From an uncultured Flavobacteriaceae bacterium (GTDB lineage Bacteria > Bacteroidota > Bacteroidia > Flavobacteriales > Flavobacteriaceae), in NCBI GenBank assembly GCA_947502495.1, contig CANNAC010000001.1, positions 434,001 through 498,000 on the forward strand: DNA of 64,000 nucleotides, in the 5' to 3' direction. The translations under genes and the position numbers were made by a program. Of the stretch, positions 35,168-42,299 are shown piece after piece. Every line of letters begins with the position of its first letter. The stretch's first letter is position 1. The notes beneath the pieces are model-generated. The model saw only the letters and a list, made by a program, of their open reading frames with translations. It did not search any database and was not told the DNA's origin.

Positions 35168-35749
35168 ATGGGTAAACTAAAAAACATAACCACCAAAATA
35201 CTAGCCAACGAATGGGCAACCTTAAATCAAATTGATTACGATTATCAATTTAACGATGGCAGTTGGAAACGCGTATCTAGAGAAAGTTACGATAGAGGAA
35301 ACGGGACATGTATTTTATTATACAACAAAGAAAAAGGGACTGTTATTTTGACGAAACAATTCCGAATGCCAGCTTATGCAAACAATAAAAATGAAGGCAT
35401 GTCCATCGAAGTTTGCGCAGGAGCAATAGATAATAATGAAGCTCCCGAAGTTTGTATAATTAGAGAAGTGGAAGAAGAAGTTGGTTATAAAATACCAAAA
35501 GCAACCAAGGTTTTAGAAGCGTACACTTCTCCAGGAGCAGTTACCGAAAAAATGTATTTGTTTGTTGCAGCATATACAGATGCCATGCAAGTAAATGAAG
35601 GTGGCGGATTAGAAAGCGAAAATGAAGAAATTGAAGTGATGGAAGTTCCTTTTACGAAAGCTATTGAGATGATGAACGATCAAACCATTCTGGATGCCAA
35701 AACTATTATGTTATTGCAGTATGCACAAATACATAATTTAATTAAATAA
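35168..35749 (+). CDS. NUDIX hydrolase (NudK/ADP-sugar pyrophosphatase-like)
   Basis: The Nudix box is IEVCAGAIDNNEAPEVCIIREVEEEVGYKI (GX5EX7REUXEEXGU form with an Asn/Asp-rich insertion). The preceding LTKQFRMPAYANN and following AYTSPGAVTEKMYLFVAAY match GDP-mannose pyrophosphatase NudK and ADP-ribose pyrophosphatases, which cleave nucleoside diphosphate sugars. Length 193 aa is typical. It is bracketed on both sides by the same 39-bp repeat, so it could be duplicated or lost by recombination. Whether it serves the AAA+ cluster is unclear. Confidence 0.92.
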   Translation: MGKLKNITTKILANEWATLNQIDYDYQFNDGSWKRVSRESYDRGNGTCILLYNKEKGTVILTKQFRMPAYANNKNEGMSIEVCAGAIDNNEAPEVCIIREVEEEVGYKIPKATKVLEAYTSPGAVTEKMYLFVAAYTDAMQVNEGGGLESENEEIEVMEVPFTKAIEMMNDQTILDAKTIMLLQYAQIHNLIK

Positions 35750-35756
35750 AGGAAAA

Positions 35757-35896
35757 TGTCACTTCGAGTGATTTTTGAGGAACGAAAAAATAGTATCGAG
35801 AAGCGAGTGATTTTTGAGAGACGAAAAAATAGTATCGAGAAGCAAGTGATTTTTGAGGGACGAAAAAATAGTATCGAGAAGCAAGTGATTTTGAAG
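35757..35896 (+). repeat. Tandem array 2 of the 39-bp unit (3 copies plus a partial)
   Basis: Same unit and same orientation as array 1, opening TGTCACTTCGAGTGATTTTT. It fills the spacer between the NUDIX gene and the next ORF. Confidence 0.95.
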
Positions 35897-35906
35897 AAAT
35901 ACTAAG

Positions 35907-37142
35907 ATGCAAAAACTAAAAAACGCAAATTTATACCAAAGCGAACTAATTCCAATAAGCGGAAAATTAGTAGAGCGTTACAACAAATGCCTAGTAAAAT
36001 TAGGCTTTGATGCTACTTCGCTCACTCGTTTTTCTATAGACGGAATAGGTTGGAGTCCAGAAATAGCTGCAGAAAAAACGGACATGCATTACCTAAATCA
36101 TGGCGATGCAAATCCGCACGGAATCATTATTACACCATTACAAAAAGGAAAACCAGTGTACATTCCGTATCACACTTTCGATCGGGAAATGATGAAACTT
36201 GTTTTTAGTACTTACGAAGCTAAAATTAATGATATCACCAGAGATTGCGCTATTTGTTTAGATTTCAATCAGCATATTGATGCTTTTTATGAGCCGTTAG
36301 ATGTGCTTAAATACGATACGGTTTCTATAAATTTTCATTTGATTAATGAATTGTATCATGTACAAAAAGACCAATTTGAACTGATAGAAAAGTTTAAAAG
36401 AGGTAATCATTTTATAGATGAAGATTTACAGCAGCAATTATTAAATTCAGCGAAAACCTACGGCGATTTACGTCAGAGAGATTTAGAATTACCCGTATTA
36501 GAATTTAAAACAAACTCATTTTATACCAGAGCACTTGGAGGCGTTTATGTATTGCGCGATTTTATTAGTGAAATTGTGGTTTTCGAAGACAAGGAAACCT
36601 ATAGAGAAGCGATAAAAGATACTATTCATGACGTGTTAATTTATCATATCGAGCAACCAGAACTGATGGAGAAATTGCGAGATCACATGTTAATTGAATG
36701 TGATTTAGAAAAAGTTATAGAGAAGCCACAATACAGTCGTGTGAAAAAAATGATGCTGTATCAAGAATTAAAAGAAACCAAACATCCTATAAAAGATATT
36801 CTGAATGATAATGTGTTATTTAGAAGATACTTAAACACCATAGATGCAGAAGCTTTAAAACGCGTAAATGGCGTGGAAATTTATTTAGAAAAAATAGAAC
36901 GAAGCAACGCTTTTAAGATTCATGATTTAGTAGATCAAAAGTTTTATGATGCATTACACCAACCGCATTCTTCATTAAATGCAAAACACCAAGATTTAAT
37001 ATGGAAGTTGCTAATTAATGTGTCGCCTAAAGATGTGCTGTTTTTATATTGGTACGATAAAGAAGCATTTTATAAGGCCTATCAAACCTATAGCGAGTCT
37101 ATGAAAGATTGGGTTATAGAAACAATTAGTAACAATATATAA
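35907..37142 (+). CDS. Unknown 411-aa protein (DUF6638-like)
   Basis: Soluble, largely helical protein. The opening MQKLKNANLYQSELIPISGKLVERYNKCL and the HYLNHGDANPHGIIITPLQKGKPVY segment match my recollection of a flavobacterial domain of unknown function (DUF6638), which I cannot confirm here. No active-site motif is evident. It is in the same direction as the AAA+ ATPase and NUDIX genes and starts 11 bp after array 2. A role in the AAA+ system is inferred from position only. Confidence 0.75.
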   Translation: MQKLKNANLYQSELIPISGKLVERYNKCLVKLGFDATSLTRFSIDGIGWSPEIAAEKTDMHYLNHGDANPHGIIITPLQKGKPVYIPYHTFDREMMKLVFSTYEAKINDITRDCAICLDFNQHIDAFYEPLDVLKYDTVSINFHLINELYHVQKDQFELIEKFKRGNHFIDEDLQQQLLNSAKTYGDLRQRDLELPVLEFKTNSFYTRALGGVYVLRDFISEIVVFEDKETYREAIKDTIHDVLIYHIEQPELMEKLRDHMLIECDLEKVIEKPQYSRVKKMMLYQELKETKHPIKDILNDNVLFRRYLNTIDAEALKRVNGVEIYLEKIERSNAFKIHDLVDQKFYDALHQPHSSLNAKHQDLIWKLLINVSPKDVLFLYWYDKEAFYKAYQTYSESMKDWVIETISNNI

Positions 37143-37184
37143 AGAAATTAGACTAATTTAGTAGTTATAGTTTAAACATAGGTT

Positions 37185-37551
37185 TGTCATTCCGCACTGG
37201 ATGCGGAATCCATTATAAAATGAAAGGAAATTATCATCAGTATTACACATATATACTTTCTAATATGAAAAATGGAACATTATATATTGGAATGACGAAT
37301 GATTTAGAAAGAAGGATGTTTGAGCATAAAAATAAGCTGTATGAAGGTTTTACTGAAAAATATAGTTTGCATATTTTAGTTTATTTTGAACAATTTCAAT
37401 ATGTAAACGATGCAATTAAAAGAGAAAAGCAATTAAAGAATTGGAATCGACAATGGAAAATTGATTGGATTGAAAAAGAAAACAAGAATTGGGAGGATTT
37501 ATCATCCGATTGGAAATATTAATGGATTCTGCGTCGTAGCGCAGAATGACA
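37185..37551 (+). mobile_element. 367-bp GIY-YIG element with hairpin terminal inverted repeats
   Basis: The left end TGTCATTCCGCACTGGATGC continues to GGAATCCATTA. The right end, reverse complemented, is TGTCATTCTGCGC... GCAGAATCCATTA. Both ends carry an internal hairpin (ATTCCGCA/TGCGGAAT and ATTCTGCG/CGCAGAAT). They exactly enclose a GIY-YIG nuclease gene whose stop codon lies inside the right repeat. A 66-bp copy without the gene lies at 38107-38172. Confidence 0.75.
37220..37522 (+). CDS. GIY-YIG nuclease (URI domain), encoded inside the hairpin-ended element
   Basis: The single GIY-YIG domain spans the whole protein: YYTYILSN gives the first Tyr motif, GTLYIGMTNDLERRMFEHK the second with the catalytic Arg (ERR), and AIKREKQLKNWNR the catalytic Glu. 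The ORF-track start at 37184 is wrong because its first 12 residues are translated repeat; the ATG at 37220 gives 100 aa beginning MKGNYHQYY. There is no UvrC or DNA-binding fusion. Many Bacteroidota carry such short proteins in multiple copies. Here it may process the ends of its own element. Confidence 0.93.
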   Translation: MKGNYHQYYTYILSNMKNGTLYIGMTNDLERRMFEHKNKLYEGFTEKYSLHILVYFEQFQYVNDAIKREKQLKNWNRQWKIDWIEKENKNWEDLSSDWKY

Positions 37552-37567
37552 AAACAACTAACAAAAC

Positions 37568-38101
37568 ATGACACTAGAACTCATTATATTTATCGCATCC
37601 ATTTTATTCGGAATCCTTTTATATTGGAGAGAATCACAAGGAAATGGCGTATATCGTTTTTTTAACAAACTATTTAACGCTAAAGAATTACAAATGCCTG
37701 CCAAAAGTAAAAAAGGCTTTGTATATCAGCAATCCTTATTGTTGCGCATCGTATTTATTACTTCTTTATTTTTAGTAGGAATTGTAATCGCACGATTTTT
37801 AATTCCAATAGATATTGCAACTATTTCTTTATTTGCTTCTATGATTGTTGGAACCTTGGTTGGAACATACATCGCTAATTTTGTGTTTAAATCTGGAGAA
37901 GTGATAGACGAACAAAGCGAATCTATTGAAGATGTTTTTCATGAAACTATTGAAAAAGGAAAAGATTTTATGGAGGATTTAAAGGAAAAGGGAGAAAGAA
38001 CTTTTGAGAAGTCGGAAGATAAAGCAGTCGAAGCAAAAGAAGATATTAAACCGGAAACCAAAAGCGCGAGAGATCGTTTGAAGGATAAAGGATTGATGTA
38101 A
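37568..38101 (+). CDS. Membrane protein of the AAA+ cluster
   Basis: A 177-aa protein with three hydrophobic segments (LIIFIASILFGILLYW, LLLRIVFITSLFLVGIVIARFLI, ISLFASMIVGTLVGTYIANFVF). A long charged cytoplasmic tail follows (KGKDFMEDLKEKGERTFEKSEDKAVEAKEDIK), likely a coiled coil. The family is not recognised. The tail could be the docking site for the coiled-coil or ATPase partners. It lies between the two copies of the hairpin-ended element. Confidence 0.72.
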   Translation: MTLELIIFIASILFGILLYWRESQGNGVYRFFNKLFNAKELQMPAKSKKGFVYQQSLLLRIVFITSLFLVGIVIARFLIPIDIATISLFASMIVGTLVGTYIANFVFKSGEVIDEQSESIEDVFHETIEKGKDFMEDLKEKGERTFEKSEDKAVEAKEDIKPETKSARDRLKDKGLM

Positions 38102-38106
38102 CTACT

Positions 38107-38172
38107 TGTCATTCCGCATTGAATGCGGAATCCGCAAAAAAAATAGATTCTGCGTCGTAGCGCAGAATGACA
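38107..38172 (+). mobile_element. 66-bp non-autonomous copy of the GIY-YIG element
   Basis: The left end TGTCATTCCGCATTGAATGC (then GGAATCC) and the right end ATTCTGCGTCGTAGCGCAG (then AATGACA) flank an 11-bp AT-rich centre. The right end is identical to that of the 37185-37551 element over 29 bp and beyond into AAAAC. Confidence 0.75.
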
Positions 38173-38208
38173 AAACAAAAAACAAAAAATAAACAAATTG
38201 CCATAGCA

Positions 38209-38243
38209 GCTAAAGGCTAATAGCTAGTGGCAAAAAGCCATAA
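38209..38243 (+). repeat. GCYANNN heptads just before a start codon
   Basis: GCTAAAG, GCTAATA, GCTAGTG, GCAAAAA, GCCATAA, then AAA and the ATG at 38247. The pattern matches the run before the gene at 31296. Confidence 0.75.
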
Positions 38244-38246
38244 AAA

Positions 38247-39977
38247 ATGATTAAAAACTACTGGAAAAAAGGAGGAAAGCAAAAAAGAATAGTAATTATA
38301 GGGTTACTAGTTTTAATCATCGCACTATTTTTATTGCGTGACGATTATCAACCAGCTTTACTATTTGTTAGGAAGTACATTTTTGTAATTCTTTTAAGTG
38401 CTATCGTGCTCTTTTTTGGTTTACGAAGATTTAGAAATACGGCATCCGGAGGAAGCAGAATTGGTGTTTTGGTAATGATGATGCTGTTCTTTGGGATTCT
38501 TTATATTGCAGGTTGGCATTTTAAAATGTACGATTATATGAAAACATACAACGTTTTTAATAATCTGAATAAAATTGAAATCAACGAATTGCCTTTAACG
38601 CAAAACGAACGTATTCAGCCTTTACGAAACATTTATTCTATGGCTAACGAAAGCGTTGGTGAAACCAAAGATGTTTCTTTACCACATTTAGTTCGAGTAG
38701 ATGGTTTAAATAAATGGACTATGGCCATTCAGCCGACGGAAAAATACGTTTGGCAAGGAATGAGCGATAATACCGAAGAAGTTTTCTCGGTATCTAGTAC
38801 CACACCTTTTCCTCGTTTTTCTAGTGAAAACAGAATTTCGGTAACTTTCTCTATTGGCGAATCTTTAAAGTTTAGTAGAAACACATATAATGCAGTAGTG
38901 CAACGTTTTAATCCTTGGATGCTATTTAATTATGAGCCAAGTGATACCTTTTATATGAAAAACGATTCTGGGAAATGGGTCGAAGTGGTAAGTTTAATTA
39001 AGTGGAAAGGTTTCTTATTTCCATATCCAACCTTTGGTGGCGTTATGGTTGTAGATAGTGGAGAACATGATTTTAACGATTATCTAGAACGTGTTACTAT
39101 TGGTAAAGGAACTTTTATTTCTCCGGAAGAAATGCAAAACCATCCGTATTTAACGAAGCAAAATACCTTATCGGAAAAAGTTTCTCGTTTACAAGCAGAA
39201 TCTTTAAAGTTTCTTGGCGGGTTTAGCGATCCTTTACCTTGGAATATGAAAACTGCGGTGAAGATTCCGAATTTACCAAATGATCAAAATCAACAACCAT
39301 TTGTGACCGATTTCGATTTTTCAGATACTAAAGTAAGTGCATATAGTGGTTTATATCACTGGTTCGGTTTAGAGCCAGTTGGTGATGAACGTACCAGTTT
39401 AACCTATAGTGTATTTGTTCCTGCAGATGGTACAGATGCTTTGTTTTATTATGATCATGCAGCTAAAAAACAAGGATACGCAGGAGTTTCAGCCATGCCT
39501 TTAAAAGTAATAGAGTCTAGAAAAGAATACGATTGGTCAGTAAACAAACCTGTAGAATTTAGACCTTATATTAAAGATATCGCTGGTAGAAAACGTATGT
39601 TTTTCTTAGGAACTGTATCTGCAATTAGAGACGAGAGCGCACAATTTGATGGTTCTGCAACTCCGGATTTGGCCTTAATTGATAGCGAATACAGAGATGT
39701 CGTTTGGATTGACGCAAAACACCCGAGTCAATGGGAAAAAACCGTGTACGACCAATTAAACGAAGCTTGGAGAGCAAGTGAAGGTATTGGGTACTATTTT
39801 GTAGAAGAAACTAAAACGGTAGAAACTGCACAAAGGATTTTAGATTCTATAAAAGCAATTCCTGCTGTAGATAAAGAGTCGTTGCAAATTGAAAAGTTAC
39901 AACGTCAGATTGATTCTATAAGGGGGTTGAAGGAAGTGGTTAAGGAAGAGATGGATGAAGTTGTGAAAGAAGATTGA
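38247..39977 (+). CDS. Membrane-anchored 576-aa protein of the AAA+ cluster
   Basis: Three N-terminal hydrophobic helices (IVIIGLLVLIIALFLL, YIFVILLSAIVLFFGL, IGVLVMMMLFFGILYIAGW) anchor a large, probably periplasmic, beta-rich domain of about 450 aa with no recognised signature. A C-terminal coiled coil ends it (KESLQIEKLQRQIDSIRGLKEVVKEEMDEV). It is the last large gene of the cluster. Two further copies of its 3' end lie downstream (40582-40624 and 41292-41378), so this end is a recombination site. Confidence 0.75.
   Translation: MIKNYWKKGGKQKRIVIIGLLVLIIALFLLRDDYQPALLFVRKYIFVILLSAIVLFFGLRRFRNTASGGSRIGVLVMMMLFFGILYIAGWHFKMYDYMKTYNVFNNLNKIEINELPLTQNERIQPLRNIYSMANESVGETKDVSLPHLVRVDGLNKWTMAIQPTEKYVWQGMSDNTEEVFSVSSTTPFPRFSSENRISVTFSIGESLKFSRNTYNAVVQRFNPWMLFNYEPSDTFYMKNDSGKWVEVVSLIKWKGFLFPYPTFGGVMVVDSGEHDFNDYLERVTIGKGTFISPEEMQNHPYLTKQNTLSEKVSRLQAESLKFLGGFSDPLPWNMKTAVKIPNLPNDQNQQPFVTDFDFSDTKVSAYSGLYHWFGLEPVGDERTSLTYSVFVPADGTDALFYYDHAAKKQGYAGVSAMPLKVIESRKEYDWSVNKPVEFRPYIKDIAGRKRMFFLGTVSAIRDESAQFDGSATPDLALIDSEYRDVVWIDAKHPSQWEKTVYDQLNEAWRASEGIGYYFVEETKTVETAQRILDSIKAIPAVDKESLQIEKLQRQIDSIRGLKEVVKEEMDEVVKED
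39870..39977 (+). repeat. 3'-end repeat, original copy
   Basis: GATAAAGAGTCGTTGCAAATT through the stop codon. It is repeated almost identically at 41292-41378 and partly at 40582-40624. Confidence 0.85.
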
Positions 39978-40037
39978 TAATTCTTTTGTTTTGGTAGTGA
40001 AAGTAGTTTTAGGTTATTTTAATAGAAGTGTAAATTA

Positions 40038-40520
40038 ATGATAGATAGGTTTTTAGAAAATATAACCCTAAATACACTAATCGTAGCGTTAATACTAAAC
40101 GTAATCTATGATTTTATCAAAGGAATATTTTTTTGGCTGGTTAAAGTTACCTCTAGAATTGTTAATACTAAATCCTATAGTAATATTTTGTTTTTAATTA
40201 AATATTATAAAAGAGAAAATGAAAACATAAAAAAAATAGAAAATAAGGATGGTGATTTCTTAAAAAAAGTTGCAAAAGAACTGATTAATGACTCTATTTT
40301 TGGTTTTATAATTTTGGTAATACTTTTGATTCTTAACAATATTGAGAACAGGTTATTATTTTTCGGAACACTTGGCTCTTCTTTAATTATTTTATTAAAG
40401 GTTTTTGCAGGTTTTTTCTACTACATAAAACTGTTTTATAAAGCAAGATTCCAAGATAAATATATTTTGAAGAATTTGAAGCGTATATCTGAATTAGAAA
40501 AAATAGTATTAGCAAATTAG
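40038..40520 (+). CDS. Cassette A: hypothetical membrane protein
   Basis: A 160-aa protein with about four hydrophobic segments (TLIVALILNVIYDFIKGIFFWLV, IFGFIILVILLILNNI, LLFFGTLGSSLIILLKVFAGFFYYI). It is markedly AT-rich and Ile/Lys/Asn-rich compared with its neighbours, which hints at acquisition. No family recognised. It lies between the intact 3' end of the 576-aa gene and the first 3'-end remnant. Confidence 0.6.
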   Translation: MIDRFLENITLNTLIVALILNVIYDFIKGIFFWLVKVTSRIVNTKSYSNILFLIKYYKRENENIKKIENKDGDFLKKVAKELINDSIFGFIILVILLILNNIENRLLFFGTLGSSLIILLKVFAGFFYYIKLFYKARFQDKYILKNLKRISELEKIVLAN

Positions 40521-40581
40521 AAAAAGACTTAAATCCATTTTGTCTTTAATTGCTTTTTTTACTTGATTTCAAAACTCTTAT

Positions 40582-40624
40582 TTATTTTATAAAAGGTTTG
40601 AAGGAACTAATTGAGGAAGAGTAA
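40582..40624 (+). pseudogene. Remnant 1 of the 576-aa gene 3' end
   Basis: ATTTATTTTATAAAAGGTTTG then AAGGAACTAATTGAGGAAGAGTAA aligns with ATTGATTCTATAAGGGGGTTG then AAGGAAGTGGTTAAGGAAGAG of the intact gene. About three quarters of positions match, and the frame gives KGLKELIEEE and a stop. Confidence 0.55.
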
Positions 40625-40671
40625 TTTGTAACATTTTAGTATTCTGAATGACTTATAATATAAAGTATATT

Positions 40672-41157
40672 ATGGGTTACATGGGAATGGGTTTACAGCA
40701 ATGGATTTATGGAATGCAACCTCGTAAGCCATTTTCTGTAGAACCTAAAAAAACATTTACAGCCTTACCAAAATACAGTAGGACTTTTAAATTACAGCCT
40801 TCCAAACCGGTTGGTAATTTTTATATTATTTTTTCCTTATTGCTTTTAAGTTTCTTCCTGGTTGTCGTGTTTGTGAAAAAACCTGCGTTTTTAGAACATG
40901 CAAGAAAAGTACAAGTTCAAAAAGCCGAAAGAATAGAAGTCTTTAATAAAGAAGCTTTTTTGTTTTTAATGAAATCGGGGAAAAGTCGTTTACAGGATAA
41001 TAATGTTATTGGAGCATATTCTGAATTCAAACTAGCGCACAATTTATGTCCTAAAAATAAAGAAGCAATGGATTTATTATTTAATACTACCTATATTTTG
41101 TGTGCAAACAATAATGCATTCTGTAAAGAGTTAGATGTATTGGTAAATAATTTTTAA
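40672..41157 (+). CDS. Cassette B: hypothetical single-pass membrane protein
   Basis: The ORF track starts at 40648, but MGYMGMGLQQWIYGMQPRKPF at 40672 is the more typical N-terminus of this type of flavobacterial protein. One membrane helix follows (FYIIFSLLLLSFFLVVVFV), then a helical TPR-like tail (NKEAFLFLMKSGKSRLQDNNVIGAYSEFKLAHNLCPKNKEA). Unknown function; it may be a scaffold. It lies between remnant 1 and remnant 2 of the 576-aa gene 3' end. Confidence 0.6.
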   Translation: MGYMGMGLQQWIYGMQPRKPFSVEPKKTFTALPKYSRTFKLQPSKPVGNFYIIFSLLLLSFFLVVVFVKKPAFLEHARKVQVQKAERIEVFNKEAFLFLMKSGKSRLQDNNVIGAYSEFKLAHNLCPKNKEAMDLLFNTTYILCANNNAFCKELDVLVNNF

Positions 41158-41558
41158 CTCCTCTTTCTTCCGATTTTCTTTACGGAAAATCAAAATTCAT
41201 TCTCCTCTTAAAATAAGAGGAGAGCTTAAATAATTAGACACATGTTGTTAGAACTGGCTCCACCTTTTCCTTCAAAGGAGTTGGGTTTCTGGATAAAGAG
41301 TCGTTACAAATTGAAAAGTTACAACGTCAGATTGATTCTATTAAGGCTTTAAAAGAAACTGTTAAAATAGAAGAGTAGTAGTTGTCTTCTGGATAATAGA
41401 CTATTTTAGCACGTTAATAAAAAACACGATTAAATTTTTGAAAGCATTGCTATACCATAAAGTAAGCATTATAGTTTCAATAATTATTCAAAGAAGAAAA
41501 TGTATCCCTTAGTAATGCTCTAAAAATAAAAAGTAATACTTAATAATTACAATAATTA
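41158..41558. other. Gene-free spacer with hairpins and a gene remnant
   Basis: The 401-bp spacer holds two hairpins without T-runs (GATTTTC/GAAAATC and CTCCTCTT/AAGAGGAG near 41173-41223), a stretch of CTCC-rich sequence, and remnant 2 of the 576-aa gene. The last 180 bp is AT-rich and presumably contains the promoter of the peroxiredoxin-like gene; I see no clear TAnnTTTG box. Confidence 0.6.
41292..41378 (+). pseudogene. Remnant 2 of the 576-aa gene 3' end
   Basis: From GATAAAGAGTCGTTACAAATT to a TAG stop it is nearly identical to the 3' end of the gene at 38247-39977 for about 55 bp, then diverges. In frame it encodes DKESLQIEKLQRQIDSIKAL and then KETVKIEE and stop. Confidence 0.9.
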
Positions 41559-42209
41559 ATGAGAACCTTAAAAGAACAAACAGATGCTAAAATTGCAGCT
41601 GGAAGAAAAGCTAAGCCCGACTTTATGAAAGGTGTTGATACTATTATTGATAAAGCAAAAGCTTTTAAAGATGGTGAAAATGCGGCTAAAATTGGGGGGA
41701 AAGCGCCAAGTTTTGAACTTCCAGATCCTGAAGGAAATTTAGTAGCTCTAACTAGCTTATTAGATAGAGGGCCTGTGGTTGTTACGTTTTATCGAGGGGA
41801 TTGGTGTCCATATTGTAATTTACAACTTAGAGCGTTGCAAGCTAGATTAGACGATATTCATGCACTTGGAGCTACATTAATTGCTATTAGTCCTCAAGTA
41901 CCTGACGGTTCATTGACAAAAAATGAAATTACAGAAATGGAATTTATAGTATTGTCAGACCAAGATGCAAAAGTTGCCGAACAATTTGGTGTTGCTTGGG
42001 AAGTGCCAGAATTTTTAATGGAGCATATGCGAGTAGATCGAAATCTTGATTTAGAAACAATTAATAATGGAAACAGAAATATATTACCAATTCCAGCTAC
42101 TTTTGTATTAGATACCAATGGGGTTGTAAAGTGGAGCTATGTTAATGTAGATTATAGAACACGTTCAGAACCAAACGAAATTATAGATGCTTTAAAAAAG
42201 CTAAATTAA
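41559..42209 (+). CDS. AhpC/TSA peroxiredoxin-like protein
   Basis: Thioredoxin-fold protein of the PRX_like2 type, 216 aa. After a helical N-terminal extension the fold opens IGGKAPSFELPDPEGNLVAL. The active site is FYRGDWCPYCNLQLRAL, carrying a CxxC pair where typical peroxiredoxins have a single peroxidatic Cys. The end is NILPIPATFVLDTNGVVKWSYVNVDY. It probably reduces peroxides or acts as a thiol reductase in the cytoplasm. Stand-alone gene. Confidence 0.92.
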   Translation: MRTLKEQTDAKIAAGRKAKPDFMKGVDTIIDKAKAFKDGENAAKIGGKAPSFELPDPEGNLVALTSLLDRGPVVVTFYRGDWCPYCNLQLRALQARLDDIHALGATLIAISPQVPDGSLTKNEITEMEFIVLSDQDAKVAEQFGVAWEVPEFLMEHMRVDRNLDLETINNGNRNILPIPATFVLDTNGVVKWSYVNVDYRTRSEPNEIIDALKKLN

Positions 42210-42299
42210 TTAACGGTATTAGTCTAAAAAACAAGTGAATATAGCCTTTGAATGTGTTTTAGAATGGTAAGAATAAATCATCTTCTGCAAAGATATTTC

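Noticed and set aside
34863-35219. Minus-strand ORFs with repeated RYYFFVPQKS or TIFSFLKNH segments
   Set aside because: They are translations of the 39-bp tandem array, whose period is a multiple of three; they have no start context and overlap the AAA+ gene end.
34931-35896. CRISPR array
   Set aside because: Units are contiguous 39-bp copies with no unique spacers, and no cas gene is present.
37184-37219. Upstream start for the GIY-YIG gene at 37184
   Set aside because: The extra residues MSFRTGCGIHYK are encoded by the inverted repeat and are not part of the nuclease fold.
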